30,556 nucleotides of DNA from a virus. The DNA lies in the IMG/VR virus record IMGVR_UViG_3300042673_000164, positions 1 to 30,556 of that record. One strand, given 5' to 3'. Position 1 is the first letter of the stretch, and the number at the start of each line of letters is the position of its first letter. Shown one piece after another: positions 13,208 through 20,689 of the stretch. Both the position numbers and the translations under genes were made by a program. The notes beneath the pieces are model-generated. The model was not told the origin of the DNA, did not search any database, and worked only from the letters and a program-made list of their open reading frames with translations.

Positions 13208-14259
13208 ACCTTGAACCTCACATAAATAATTCCGCTGCCACCTGCACCACCTGAGCGTGTTCCCGTTGGACCGCCGCCTGAACCGCCGCCACCTGAACCA
13301 CTGTTAGCGGTTGCTGCGCTGCCAGCCGTGTTGTATGCACCGCCTGCACCTCCAACAGACGAGCCGCCTGCACCACCAGTTGAGCCGCCAGTATTGCCAC
13401 CACCACCACCACCACCAGCAGACTTGAAAACTGCTGAACCTGAACCAATGAAAGTTGCGATATCTTTACCTGCTGCACCCGCACCGCCGTTTGTTGCGCC
13501 TGCATTACTTCCAGCAGTACCACTCGCACCACCACCACCGCCACCAGCATAAGGTGATGGGTCATATCCAGTACCACCGACTGAACCATCTGGCAAATCT
13601 AAATTGACATATGAAACGATAGTGACCGCCCCAGCATTTCCACCACTACTTGCGCCAGCACCACCAACCTGACCGATAGCGGCTCCGCCACCGTTGAAAG
13701 TGCCGCCCAAGCCACCACCTAATGCTTTTATACCGTCAATTTGAGATAGCGCGCCAGCAGTTGAAGGATTTGTTGAACCTGCTGCGCCACCTGCACCAAT
13801 ATCTACAGTTGCGTTAGCCGACAAATAAATAGTTTGTTGAACAATAGAAGCACCGCCACCACCGCCGCCGGCAGGAACATTGTTATTGCAGCCACCACCA
13901 CCGCCGCCGCCGCCAACTAGCATCACATCAAATAAGCCCGCTTTGGTAACAGTCAAAGTTCCATCGCTAGTAAACGTCAACAACGTGTAGGCCGTACCGC
14001 CGACAGTAATGCTCGACGAAGTGCCACCTGTTGCAGCACCGTAGCCGGTTGAAAGATCAACCCAAGCCGAACCGTTGTAGACCTGCAACTGTGTTGCTGT
14101 TGAATAAGCAACCATGCCCGCCGAAGGTGTAGGAATCGCAGAACCACGAGCAGCCGTACCAGAGAACACCATCACGGCTTGATCCATGAGGTAGCCCTGA
14201 ACATCGGCTGAAGTCAGCACGTCTCCAGAGTTGAATGTTTTGCGTCCTAAGCCAGCCAT
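13204..14259 (-). CDS. glycine-rich tail fibre protein, 351 aa
   Basis: Residues 1-70 form an attachment module (GRKTFNSGDVLTSADVQGYL, then MVAYSTATQLQVYNGSAWVDL) that is duplicated in the 69-residue gene upstream. A beta-rich link (about 85-115, LLTFTSDGTLTVTKAGLFDV) leads into a Gly/Ala-rich domain (116-340) with runs such as GGGGGGGG and GGAGGAGG, ending in GSGIIYVRFKV. Gly-rich domains of this kind form receptor-binding polyglycine lattices in some phage adhesins, so a host-recognition role is likely. SD AGGAGA lies just ahead of ATG 14259. GC-rich repeats could drive length variation. Confidence 0.75.
   Translation of the reverse strand: MAGLGRKTFNSGDVLTSADVQGYLMDQAVMVFSGTAARGSAIPTPSAGMVAYSTATQLQVYNGSAWVDLSTGYGAATGGTSSSITVGGTAYTLLTFTSDGTLTVTKAGLFDVMLVGGGGGGGGCNNNVPAGGGGGGASIVQQTIYLSANATVDIGAGGAAGSTNPSTAGALSQIDGIKALGGGLGGTFNGGGAAIGQVGGAGASSGGNAGAVTIVSYVNLDLPDGSVGGTGYDPSPYAGGGGGGASGTAGSNAGATNGGAGAAGKDIATFIGSGSAVFKSAGGGGGGGNTGGSTGGAGGSSVGGAGGAYNTAGSAATANSGSGGGGSGGGPTGTRSGGAGGSGIIYVRFKV
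14179..14253. repeat. 75-bp direct repeat, copy A
   Basis: This segment in the 351-aa fibre gene matches 14402-14476 at 74 of 75 positions (only 14221/14444 differ). It encodes the attachment module's first residues. Confidence 0.9.
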
Positions 14260-14272
14260 GATGTCTCCTAAT

Positions 14273-14482
14273 CTACACGCTCACCCAAGCCGTACCGTTG
14301 TACACCTGGAATCCTGTTGCTGTTGAATATGCGCACATGCCTGCTGATGGGCTAGGTATCGCTGAACCTCGTGCAGCTGTACCAGCGAACACCATCACCA
14401 TTTGATCCATGAGGTAGCCCTGAACATCGGCTGAAGTCAGCACATCTCCAGAGTTGAATGTTTTGCGTCCTAAGCCTGGCAT
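14273..14482 (-). CDS. 69-aa fibre attachment-module paralogue
   Basis: The product corresponds to the first 67-70 residues of the 351-residue fibre and then stops, with no Gly-rich part. It differs at only a few positions (for example MVMVFAGTAARGSAIPSPSAG against AVMVFSGTAARGSAIPTPSAG). ATG at 14482 follows GGGAGAATC. It may be a stand-alone fibre base protein, or the remnant of a fibre whose receptor-binding part has been lost. The short gap and near-identical DNA indicate a tandem duplication. Confidence 0.7.
   Translation of the reverse strand: MPGLGRKTFNSGDVLTSADVQGYLMDQMVMVFAGTAARGSAIPSPSAGMCAYSTATGFQVYNGTAWVSV
14402..14476. repeat. 75-bp direct repeat, copy B
   Basis: Partner of 14179-14253 at a fixed offset of 223 bases, inside the 69-aa gene. 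It shows recent duplication or ongoing gene conversion. Confidence 0.9.
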
Positions 14483-14494
14483 GATTCTCCCATA

Positions 14495-15748
14495 CTACTG
14501 AAGCGCATAGTCTGCGTCGTCAAGTTCAGATGTGTCAAGTATAAACGGTAGAACCAAATCAATCTTGCCGAACCCGATATTGACTTCATGTCTGGAAGGG
14601 CTGAGGCGGTGTTGGATGGATTCGACAACCACATTCTGGGTGACGGTTAGCGGCACACCGCTGGTGAACACACGGGTCACCGACAGAATGTCACCAATCT
14701 CCAAAGCTGCAATCTGTTCCTGTTGTGCAGCCGTCAACATGTTGACCAGCACCGAAGCCTCCGAGAACCTCACCTCCGGCTCACTGAACCTACCAACCAG
14801 ATTCGTAGCCAAAGCCGACCCAGCCGCAGCTGTATCCAACGGGATGTCAGTCAACGAGAAAGTCTTGATTCCGTACTCTGTTTGACTGGCCGTACCATTC
14901 GCTACACTCGAAACCGTTCCACCAGATATCTGTACTGTTGCACGGTTCACCACAGTCTCAGCACCATAAATGTTTGACAACGACTGAATCGGAATAGCAC
15001 CCGTCGCAGTACCACCAAGACTTGCCACAGCCGTCCCAAACGAAGTTGACACACGCGGATCAAAGTTGATGTTTCCAGAACGATCAGCGAACAAACGACC
15101 ATCCTCAGCGAACTGCACAGCCTGCAAAGCCGCCAACGCATTCGTCGCATCCTCATAGGCAACAGACCCACACGTTGCGACACCAGTAGAGATTGACCGC
15201 AACGCTGTAGACCAAGCCACCTCACTCCTGTTCAGAATGGTGTTGACTCGGGCTGAGGTGAGTTCAGCCGATGGGGTGAATGCGGTCAGGGTGGTTTGTG
15301 ATAGTTGGGCTAGGGCATCGACAGCGGAGATGCTTGCTGTTGAGAGTTGTGGTTCGGCATAGTCAATGTTTAGGTCGAAGACGTAGCCTGAGAACATCGC
15401 AGCTGTGCCAGCGGTGCCACCATACACCTGCACCTGGCGACGTGGGGCAATACCCAACGCACCCTGATACCAAGGTGAGTCGGTGTTGAGTGGGTCAAAC
15501 TGGCGGCCTGAAGCCTGGTCGTTTGCAACGATGTTGAGTGTGCCTGCGTTGAAAGTGTCCAACTGGGTTTGACGGCCACGATTGATGTTCACTGCTTGCA
15601 CATATTCAGTGATATCCACAAAGTCTGTTGAACCATCCAGCACATCAGTGCCATCAAGAACAGACGAATCAAGTGTGAAAGCGTCAGCAAGAAAGCCGAC
15701 ATCCAACAACACCTTGACCGTTTCCCCCCACTTCATCACCTTCGCCAT
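14495..15748 (-). CDS. minor tail protein, 417 aa
   Basis: It follows the tape measure directly (TGATG overlap), the normal place for distal-tail/baseplate proteins. The N-terminal part (DITEYVQAVNINRGRQTQLDTFNAGTLNI) resembles siphovirus minor tail proteins that form the tail tip ring. Residues 100-200 include a beta-rich and helix part (MFSGYVFDLNIDYAEPQLST, SAVDALAQLS). A FTLDSSVLDGTDVLDG motif occurs at 24-39 and a related FILDTSELDDADYAL at the C-terminus (402-416). The same motif appears in the repeat protein of the head module. It likely connects the tail tube to the fibres. Confidence 0.7.
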   Translation of the reverse strand: MAKVMKWGETVKVLLDVGFLADAFTLDSSVLDGTDVLDGSTDFVDITEYVQAVNINRGRQTQLDTFNAGTLNIVANDQASGRQFDPLNTDSPWYQGALGIAPRRQVQVYGGTAGTAAMFSGYVFDLNIDYAEPQLSTASISAVDALAQLSQTTLTAFTPSAELTSARVNTILNRSEVAWSTALRSISTGVATCGSVAYEDATNALAALQAVQFAEDGRLFADRSGNINFDPRVSTSFGTAVASLGGTATGAIPIQSLSNIYGAETVVNRATVQISGGTVSSVANGTASQTEYGIKTFSLTDIPLDTAAAGSALATNLVGRFSEPEVRFSEASVLVNMLTAAQQEQIAALEIGDILSVTRVFTSGVPLTVTQNVVVESIQHRLSPSRHEVNIGFGKIDLVLPFILDTSELDDADYALQ

Positions 15749-17925
15749 CAGCCGAATGTCCCCGTGAACGGGTTCCCTCCATTGTTCCGTGCGCGACGAT
15801 TCAGAATGTCTTGAATCTCCTGAGCAACCTGATCAGGGCTAGAGATCAAACCAGCATTCACATTGATGACCGTCTGACCAGAGTCCTGTGGAAATGTACC
15901 GGTGAAAGGATTACCAGTCGAAGTAGACGCAACGGAACCGGTGAACTCTCCCATCGGATTGTTCGCAGCAATCTTCGGATACAACTTCGCCAACTCACCA
16001 CGCTTCTCATCAGCATCATTCAAACGCTCCTGAGCCTCAGCCTCACGGAAAATCGCATCAGCAACAGCTTCAGAAGCCTCAGCCTGCTTCTTCTTCGCCT
16101 CATTGACCACAATCAAGGCTTCGCCATAAACCTTCGTACCATCACTCGCACCATTGATGACATCATTCAACAACTCCTGCTGAGTCTTGAACTCACCAGT
16201 CGCATCAGTCTGATCATCAGTCGCATCCCTCAAAGCCAACTTCGCTTCAGCCAAAGAAATCTCAGCCTCACGAATAGCCTGAGGAGAAGACTCAGGATCC
16301 TTACGAATCTTTGCCAACTCCAACTCGGCATCCTTCACAGCGAACGTCGCCTGCTCAATGCGGTACCCAGCGCGCTCAACGCCACGCTGAGCCTTATCCA
16401 AAGCCAACGCAGCCGCCTTAGCCTCAGGTGAATCAGCACCGAACCCAGCAGTGATCTGCGCCAAGTTCGCTTCCGCTGTGGCTAGATCAGCATCAGCCTG
16501 AGCCTTTGCCTCATTAGCCCGCTTTGAATCCTTTTGCGCCTGAGTAAACGCCCTGGACGCATTCGTTGAAGCCCGCATCGCATCCGTGTACTTCTCCAAC
16601 TTCTGCTTCGCAGTTTCCACAGCCTTAGCTGCACCACCAGTCGCCTTGCCCTTATCGTCTTCTTCCTTGATGGTCGTCCTCACAACCTTGCCAAGACGCT
16701 CCGCATTCCGAACCTGCTGCTCAGTGGTGCGATTGCTAGAGAACTTCAACGCATCCAACTCCAACCGAGCCGTCCTCACACCGTTAGCCAAATCGTAGAA
16801 CAGTTGATCCGCACCAGCGAGTTGCTCATCAATACGGTCACCTACGTTGCTAGCAGCGATACCAACCGCAGCCGACTTGAACGCACCAGACACGTTGCGT
16901 GACAGAGCTGACGCAATGATTCCGACCTGACCCAACTTCTCGACGATGTCAGCCAAACTTCGGGCGAACTCTAGGGTGGCGATATAGGCAGACTTCATCA
17001 CCGCAATCGCTTGGATGCCGAAATCGCCCATCGCAGCAATCGCAAACTCAAAGGATCGACCAAGACCCTTCTCGTCAAGGTTCTCAGCGAACGCTGTGAT
17101 CGCAGGAACAATCCTGTCGTTGATGAATCCAACAAACTCTTTGAAGTAAGGCAACAAGACCAAACCAACCTCAGTTGCGGCATCAGACAACGAAGCCTGC
17201 AAGATGCGCATCTGGTTGGCGAAGCCTTCTGAGGTTCGCGAGAAGTCACCTTGAGCCAGGTTGGTATCTTTCAGAATCAACGCATAGGCGGCCTGAGTCT
17301 TTGCGGTGATATCAAGCGCACCCTTGCCGTCATACAAGCCCATATTGAATGCTTCTTGTTTGAGGCGTACATCGTTGATGGCCACACCGAAACGCTTCAA
17401 CGGTTCAGCCTCACCGGACAAACCTGAACGCAACGCCATGATCGCTTCCTCGATCGGTGTGTTGTTGAACGAAGCCAAGTCAGCAGCCAACTGAACCAAC
17501 GTGACCGACATGTTCGCAGCTTCACCCTCACCAATGCCGAACGCTTGGATCAAGTTGCCGAAAGTACCAGCCGCTTCCAACGCAGCCTGCTTCGTAATAC
17601 CGAATGACGATGCTGAAGTCTTCGCAAAGTTGTCAACAATGAACGCCGAGTTCTTGAACACCGTGTTCACCTTCGACTGAGACTCCTCAAGATTTGATGC
17701 CTGTTGCACCAACTTGAATGATGCCGCAGCCACAGCACCAGCCGCAGCAGTACCAGCAATCGCCATCGTCCTGAACGACGGGATCAGATTCTTCAGTGAC
17801 CTGGCAACACCCTTCTCCAAGTTCGCTGACAAACCAGAGAAACTTCTAGCCATCTTGCCAACGCCAGTAGTCGCATCACTAACATCAGCAATAAACTTGA
17901 CAACGAATGTGCGTTCACCAGCCAT
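15748..17925 (-). CDS. tail tape measure protein, 725 aa
   Basis: The longest gene of the tail module encodes an alternating helical protein. An N-terminal strand (RTFVVKFIADVSDATTGVG) precedes a hydrophobic stretch at 53-72 (TMAIAGTAAAGAVAAASF). The conserved SKVNTVFKNSAF and LIQAFGIGEGEAANMS region (about 84-140) is typical of TP901-type tape measures. Residues about 440-650 are an Ala/Glu/Lys-rich coiled coil, and the C-terminus carries two similar GNPFTGTF motifs. Using the general 1.5 angstrom per residue rule, a tail of roughly 110 nm is expected. It is followed by the minor tail protein with a TGATG overlap. Confidence 0.92.
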   Translation of the reverse strand: MAGERTFVVKFIADVSDATTGVGKMARSFSGLSANLEKGVARSLKNLIPSFRTMAIAGTAAAGAVAAASFKLVQQASNLEESQSKVNTVFKNSAFIVDNFAKTSASSFGITKQAALEAAGTFGNLIQAFGIGEGEAANMSVTLVQLAADLASFNNTPIEEAIMALRSGLSGEAEPLKRFGVAINDVRLKQEAFNMGLYDGKGALDITAKTQAAYALILKDTNLAQGDFSRTSEGFANQMRILQASLSDAATEVGLVLLPYFKEFVGFINDRIVPAITAFAENLDEKGLGRSFEFAIAAMGDFGIQAIAVMKSAYIATLEFARSLADIVEKLGQVGIIASALSRNVSGAFKSAAVGIAASNVGDRIDEQLAGADQLFYDLANGVRTARLELDALKFSSNRTTEQQVRNAERLGKVVRTTIKEEDDKGKATGGAAKAVETAKQKLEKYTDAMRASTNASRAFTQAQKDSKRANEAKAQADADLATAEANLAQITAGFGADSPEAKAAALALDKAQRGVERAGYRIEQATFAVKDAELELAKIRKDPESSPQAIREAEISLAEAKLALRDATDDQTDATGEFKTQQELLNDVINGASDGTKVYGEALIVVNEAKKKQAEASEAVADAIFREAEAQERLNDADEKRGELAKLYPKIAANNPMGEFTGSVASTSTGNPFTGTFPQDSGQTVINVNAGLISSPDQVAQEIQDILNRRARNNGGNPFTGTFG

Positions 17926-17934
17926 GCGCTGATT

Positions 17935-18639
17935 CTACTCTGATGCCTCCAACCGCTGACGCAAAGCACGAAACTCTGTGATCACGGCATCCCACTTCGC
18001 TTCACCTTCCAAACCAGTCCAACTCCAAACCCTCGGCGGTTCATTCCAGAACTCCTCAGTCAACAAATATGAACCATGAGAACGCGAACGAGGCTGACGC
18101 ACCTCCCGAGACTTGATCGGTCGAGGTTGCTCAACAACATCCCAACTGAAATCAGTATCCAACAACACACCACGACCCTCATGAAACTCAAAGGTTTCAC
18201 CTGGTGCATGCTGAGGCAAATAGAACAACCGTGCAGGGTCTTTCGTCTGCGGGTCACCAACAAGGTTCAACCGTTCATGCAACCCCTGCCACACAGCCCG
18301 CCACAATGAAGCAGGCACACGCTCAGCCAAAGGCAACACCAAGTGATAGTGAGGATCAGAATCACGATGCGAATACGTCGAATACGCAAACCACTCCAAC
18401 CCATCAAGCCTTGCCTCACGGAACGACTCACCGTCCATGTCCACCACCAACGCCTCAATGAACCGCACATTGCGATTCCCACGAGTAGTACTTGGGTAGT
18501 ACTCAACAGGTGACCACAACGCCCCATCAGTCTTGACAGCGTTCTCCTCATGGAAAGCCAACAACTCACGCAGCTGCTCCCAAGACGAAGCCAACGGCTT
18601 CGGATAGATCGACTTCACATTCTTGAACAGAACCGCCAT
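17935..18639 (-). CDS. archaeo-eukaryotic-primase-like protein in tail operon
   Basis: I choose ATG 18639 (234 residues), preceded by GGGAGGTGG, over the upstream ATG at 18693. The protein shows AEP-fold features: VVDMDGE with Asp67 and Asp69, YSTYSHRDSDPHYHLVLPL with His91, 97 and 99, and DPQTKDPARLFYLPQ at about 129-143, all in the order seen in RepB/PriCT-type phage and plasmid primases. An Arg/Pro-rich link and a C-terminal helical part follow. Primases make RNA or DNA primers, but this one sits between a gp10-like protein and the tape measure. It may be a moron acquired from a plasmid or phage, or a protein adopted for another use. Confidence 0.6.
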   Translation of the reverse strand: MAVLFKNVKSIYPKPLASSWEQLRELLAFHEENAVKTDGALWSPVEYYPSTTRGNRNVRFIEALVVDMDGESFREARLDGLEWFAYSTYSHRDSDPHYHLVLPLAERVPASLWRAVWQGLHERLNLVGDPQTKDPARLFYLPQHAPGETFEFHEGRGVLLDTDFSWDVVEQPRPIKSREVRQPRSRSHGSYLLTEEFWNEPPRVWSWTGLEGEAKWDAVITEFRALRQRLEASE

Positions 18640-18689
18640 AACCACCTCCCTACCCATCAGGGTAGCGAACTGGCAGGGAAAGTCAACTA

Positions 18690-19301
18690 TCAATCTGGAA
18701 TGAAAACAATGCCAGTATCGGTCTGACTGTAAACGCCACCCAAAGCCTTACGGGCTGCGGCTTCCTGAGCGCGTTGATCTTTCAAATCGTCGTACACCCG
18801 TTGAATTGCATCTAGGTATTGTTTGGCAATATCAGCTTTGTGCTTCCTGACGGTAGGCCAGAAGAAGTATCCCGATTTGCCTCGATGCCTCAAGAATTGT
18901 TGAGTCTTGGGGCTACGCGCACCACCGAACTCGGCACCGAAGAACACGTCACCCCTTGTCACTTTGCGTTTGCGTTTACGGTTCGGGCGGGACTTTGACA
19001 CAAAGTTTGAACTACTTGAAAGCACTGCTGCTGGTAGCGAATTGAAAGTTCTAGCCTTCATGCCTTTCATCACTTCGGTTGCCTGGTTGCCTCTAGTTAC
19101 TGAAGCAGCTTCAAACTTGGCTGCGACAACTAGAAGATTTGCCACCGCTGTTGAAGCCTTGTTGGCTTCTTTCTTGAATCGTTGATCTGACTTCGCTAGG
19201 TCACGGATGAACTGAGTGATACCAACAATCTCAACGCTGCTGTTCCCAGCAGGTGTGAAACCGACCTGGCCTGCTCGACCGATTGCGTTGTTGATTGCCA
19301 T
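18690..19301 (-). CDS. HK97 gp10-like structural protein
   Basis: The 203-residue protein has an N-terminal VEIVGITQFIRDLAKSDQRF helix pair, a long basic part (SRPNRKRKRKVTRGDVFFGAEF) and a GARSPKTQQFLRHRGKSGYFFWPTVRKHKA region. This fits the HK97-gp10 tail-completion family, which typically shows an E-F-G-x motif and a C-terminal Phe/Pro-rich end. The family sits at the head-tail interface or tail tube, usually before the tail terminator. Here it lies after the chaperone and before the primase-like gene. The start ATG at 19301 has AAGAGG ten bases upstream. Confidence 0.55.
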   Translation of the reverse strand: MAINNAIGRAGQVGFTPAGNSSVEIVGITQFIRDLAKSDQRFKKEANKASTAVANLLVVAAKFEAASVTRGNQATEVMKGMKARTFNSLPAAVLSSSSNFVSKSRPNRKRKRKVTRGDVFFGAEFGGARSPKTQQFLRHRGKSGYFFWPTVRKHKADIAKQYLDAIQRVYDDLKDQRAQEAAARKALGGVYSQTDTGIVFIPD

Positions 19302-19310
19302 TCGCTCAGA

Positions 19311-19433
19311 CTACCTCTTCAGATGAATTGCTCTCCAACGAAGATAGGCGAGCATTGTGAAGATCATTCGTGGGGATTCTGTCAGCAAAACACTGGGCGC
19401 AATCCCTGTCTCTACAGACAGGTACGCAATCAT
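19311..19433 (-). CDS. tail assembly chaperone, C-terminal (frameshifted) part
   Basis: This 40-residue frame (MIAYLSVETGIAPSVLL, then a helical RMIFTMLAYLRWRAIHLKR) is in the -1 frame relative to the upstream chaperone ORF and can be reached by slippage at CCCTTTG, 19454-19460. The ATG at 19433 also overlaps the upstream stop as ATGA, so independent coupled translation is possible. Its sequence resembles the T portion of G/GT chaperones (an A-x-E-x-G-I-x-P helix turn). The fused product would be 136 residues, with 89 from the upstream frame and 47 from here. Confidence 0.65.
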   Translation of the reverse strand: MIAYLSVETGIAPSVLLTESPRMIFTMLAYLRWRAIHLKR

Positions 19434-19720
19434 CCAGTGGGCTGACTGATCTCCAAAGGGACGATCACTGCTTCAGCGGCATCTCCCACTTCTAGCGATT
19501 CAATCTCATCGCACCATGATTCAAAGTCAAGGCCAGTCTTCTTCAAACGATGCTCAGCATGCCAACCCAAATACGCAAGGTCAGTCAACGTGAGTTCTGT
19601 TTCAAACTTGGCGACACTTCGATTGAACTTGTTCTCAAACGCAATGAAGTCTGGGAACGCAGCCACAATCTTTCGTGACTTGCCATCAAGCGCACTCGTA
19701 AGTTCTAGTGCAATCTTCAT
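19430..19720 (-). CDS. tail assembly chaperone (G-type), 96 aa
   Basis: Located between the major tail protein and the tail-length genes, this protein is in the normal chaperone slot. It has an N-terminal MKIALELTSALDGKSRKIVAAF strand-helix and a helical centre (TDLAYLGWHAEHRLKKTGLDF), with an acidic helical C-terminus. It carries a strong ribosome binding site (GGAGG before ATG 19720). Chaperones of this type bind the tape measure during tail assembly. The C-terminal end contains a frameshift signal at 19454-19460, so a small share of ribosomes should make a longer protein. Confidence 0.7.
   Translation of the reverse strand: MKIALELTSALDGKSRKIVAAFPDFIAFENKFNRSVAKFETELTLTDLAYLGWHAEHRLKKTGLDFESWCDEIESLEVGDAAEAVIVPLEISQPTG
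19454..19460 (-). promoter_or_regulatory. probable programmed -1 frameshift slippery site CCCTTTG
   Basis: In the zero frame the bases read C CCT TTG, which fits the X-XXY-YYZ rule for -1 slippage. Slipping here joins the 96-residue chaperone to the 40-residue frame that ends at 19311. Location in the chaperone gene matches frameshifts known from many siphoviruses. No downstream pseudoknot was modelled. Confidence 0.65.
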
Positions 19721-19755
19721 ATATACCTCCGCAGGTAAGGGTTGTTATGTTGAAA

Positions 19756-20178
19756 CTATGCTCCGGTACCAGTCTTGGTGATTGCACCAGAGATCGGGTA
19801 GGTGATGCTGACAACAGCGAGGTCACCAACAGCACCAGCAACAGGAGTCCAAGACACAGGCAAAGCGTTGAACGCATACTGTGGGTTGGCAGACGAAGCA
19901 GCAGCAGTTCCGTTTGGCTTCACAGTCATTGGCACAGCAGTGCCAGCAGTGTAAGCATCCCAGAACAACTTCTCAATAGTTGGGAAATCCTGATGCAACT
20001 CAAGCGTGACCGAGTTGTCGATCAAACCTTGAATCCGTGTCACAGCCGAGGAACCCATTGCAGTTGTTGCAACTTCGGCCGCAGTCGTCGATAGGGTCAC
20101 GGACGCTACATACTGGGAAATATCGGTGTTGGCAGTACCGAAGGTGACTGCCACGTTGGTGAGAACTTGCTTTGCCAT
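19756..20178 (-). CDS. major tail tube protein, 140 aa
   Basis: The 140-residue protein is dominated by beta strands with Thr/Ala: TNVAVTFGTANTDISQYVAS and VTLSTTAAEVATTAMGSS. The pattern SVTLELHQDFPTIEKLF and the C-terminal segment ending in VSITYPISGAIT are seen in small major tail proteins of actinophages. Such proteins polymerise to form the tail tube. The ATG at 20178 has AGGAG six bases upstream. The 97-base gap before it includes short inverted repeats (CCGC-AA-GCGG just after the previous stop and CGGC-TGA-GCCG), which may separate its transcript from the upstream one. Confidence 0.75.
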   Translation of the reverse strand: MAKQVLTNVAVTFGTANTDISQYVASVTLSTTAAEVATTAMGSSAVTRIQGLIDNSVTLELHQDFPTIEKLFWDAYTAGTAVPMTVKPNGTAAASSANPQYAFNALPVSWTPVAGAVGDLAVVSITYPISGAITKTGTGA

Positions 20179-20275
20179 TTGATGCTCCTGCCTTATCGGC
20201 TATCGAGATGAACTACTTCTGCTCGGCTGAGCCGATGCGATAACTCTACACGCACCAACCGCAAGCGGGCAACCG

Positions 20276-20689
20276 TTACTGATAGACGATGACACGGAAA
20301 TCAACCATCAGGTAGGTCGTGTCATTGCCTTCCATTGTTGAGATGTTTGAAGCCGACTCGACCAGTAGGTTCGCGACCGCACCACCCAACGTGCGATCCC
20401 CTTCCAAAGCGGCACGAATAGAAGTCGCACCCTCATAGGACAGGAACCCATCCAACGCAGCTTGCGCAGACCGCTCAGCTGACCTGCCCACCACAACCGA
20501 CACCGTGAAGACTGATGTGATCAACCCTCCACGCATCGCACCGTTGTAGGTGATCGTGTCCAGCATCGGCCAAGCGAACGGGGTGTTCAGATTGTCAGGC
20601 TGATAGGCGTAAGACCTCAGCCCGCTGATCGTTGCCAGGCGAACCTGCAACCCTTGCTTGATTTGGGTGACGGTAGTTTCTTCGTTCAT
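20276..20689 (-). CDS. tail terminator / tail completion protein, 137 aa
   Basis: It lies between the connector and the major tail protein, where siphoviruses encode the tail terminator. The protein has a helical start (EETTVTQIKQGLQVRLATI), a PFAWPMLDTITYNGAMRGG region and a beta-rich C-terminal part (TSVFTVSVVVGRSAERSAQ, then YLMVDFRVIVYQ). This is a typical fold for terminators that cap the tail tube and join the head. The start at 20689 overlaps the connector gene stop. The call rests on position more than on sequence. Confidence 0.6.
   Translation of the reverse strand: MNEETTVTQIKQGLQVRLATISGLRSYAYQPDNLNTPFAWPMLDTITYNGAMRGGLITSVFTVSVVVGRSAERSAQAALDGFLSYEGATSIRAALEGDRTLGGAVANLLVESASNISTMEGNDTTYLMVDFRVIVYQ

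Noticed and set aside
13328-13552. Proline-rich plus-strand frame (PAPPTDEPPAPPVEPP)
   Set aside because: It is the antisense of the glycine-rich fibre domain.
20179-20275. Small inverted repeats before the major tail gene as a terminator
   Set aside because: Stems are only 4-6 bp with no U-run. I note them in the tail gene entry but do not call a terminator.
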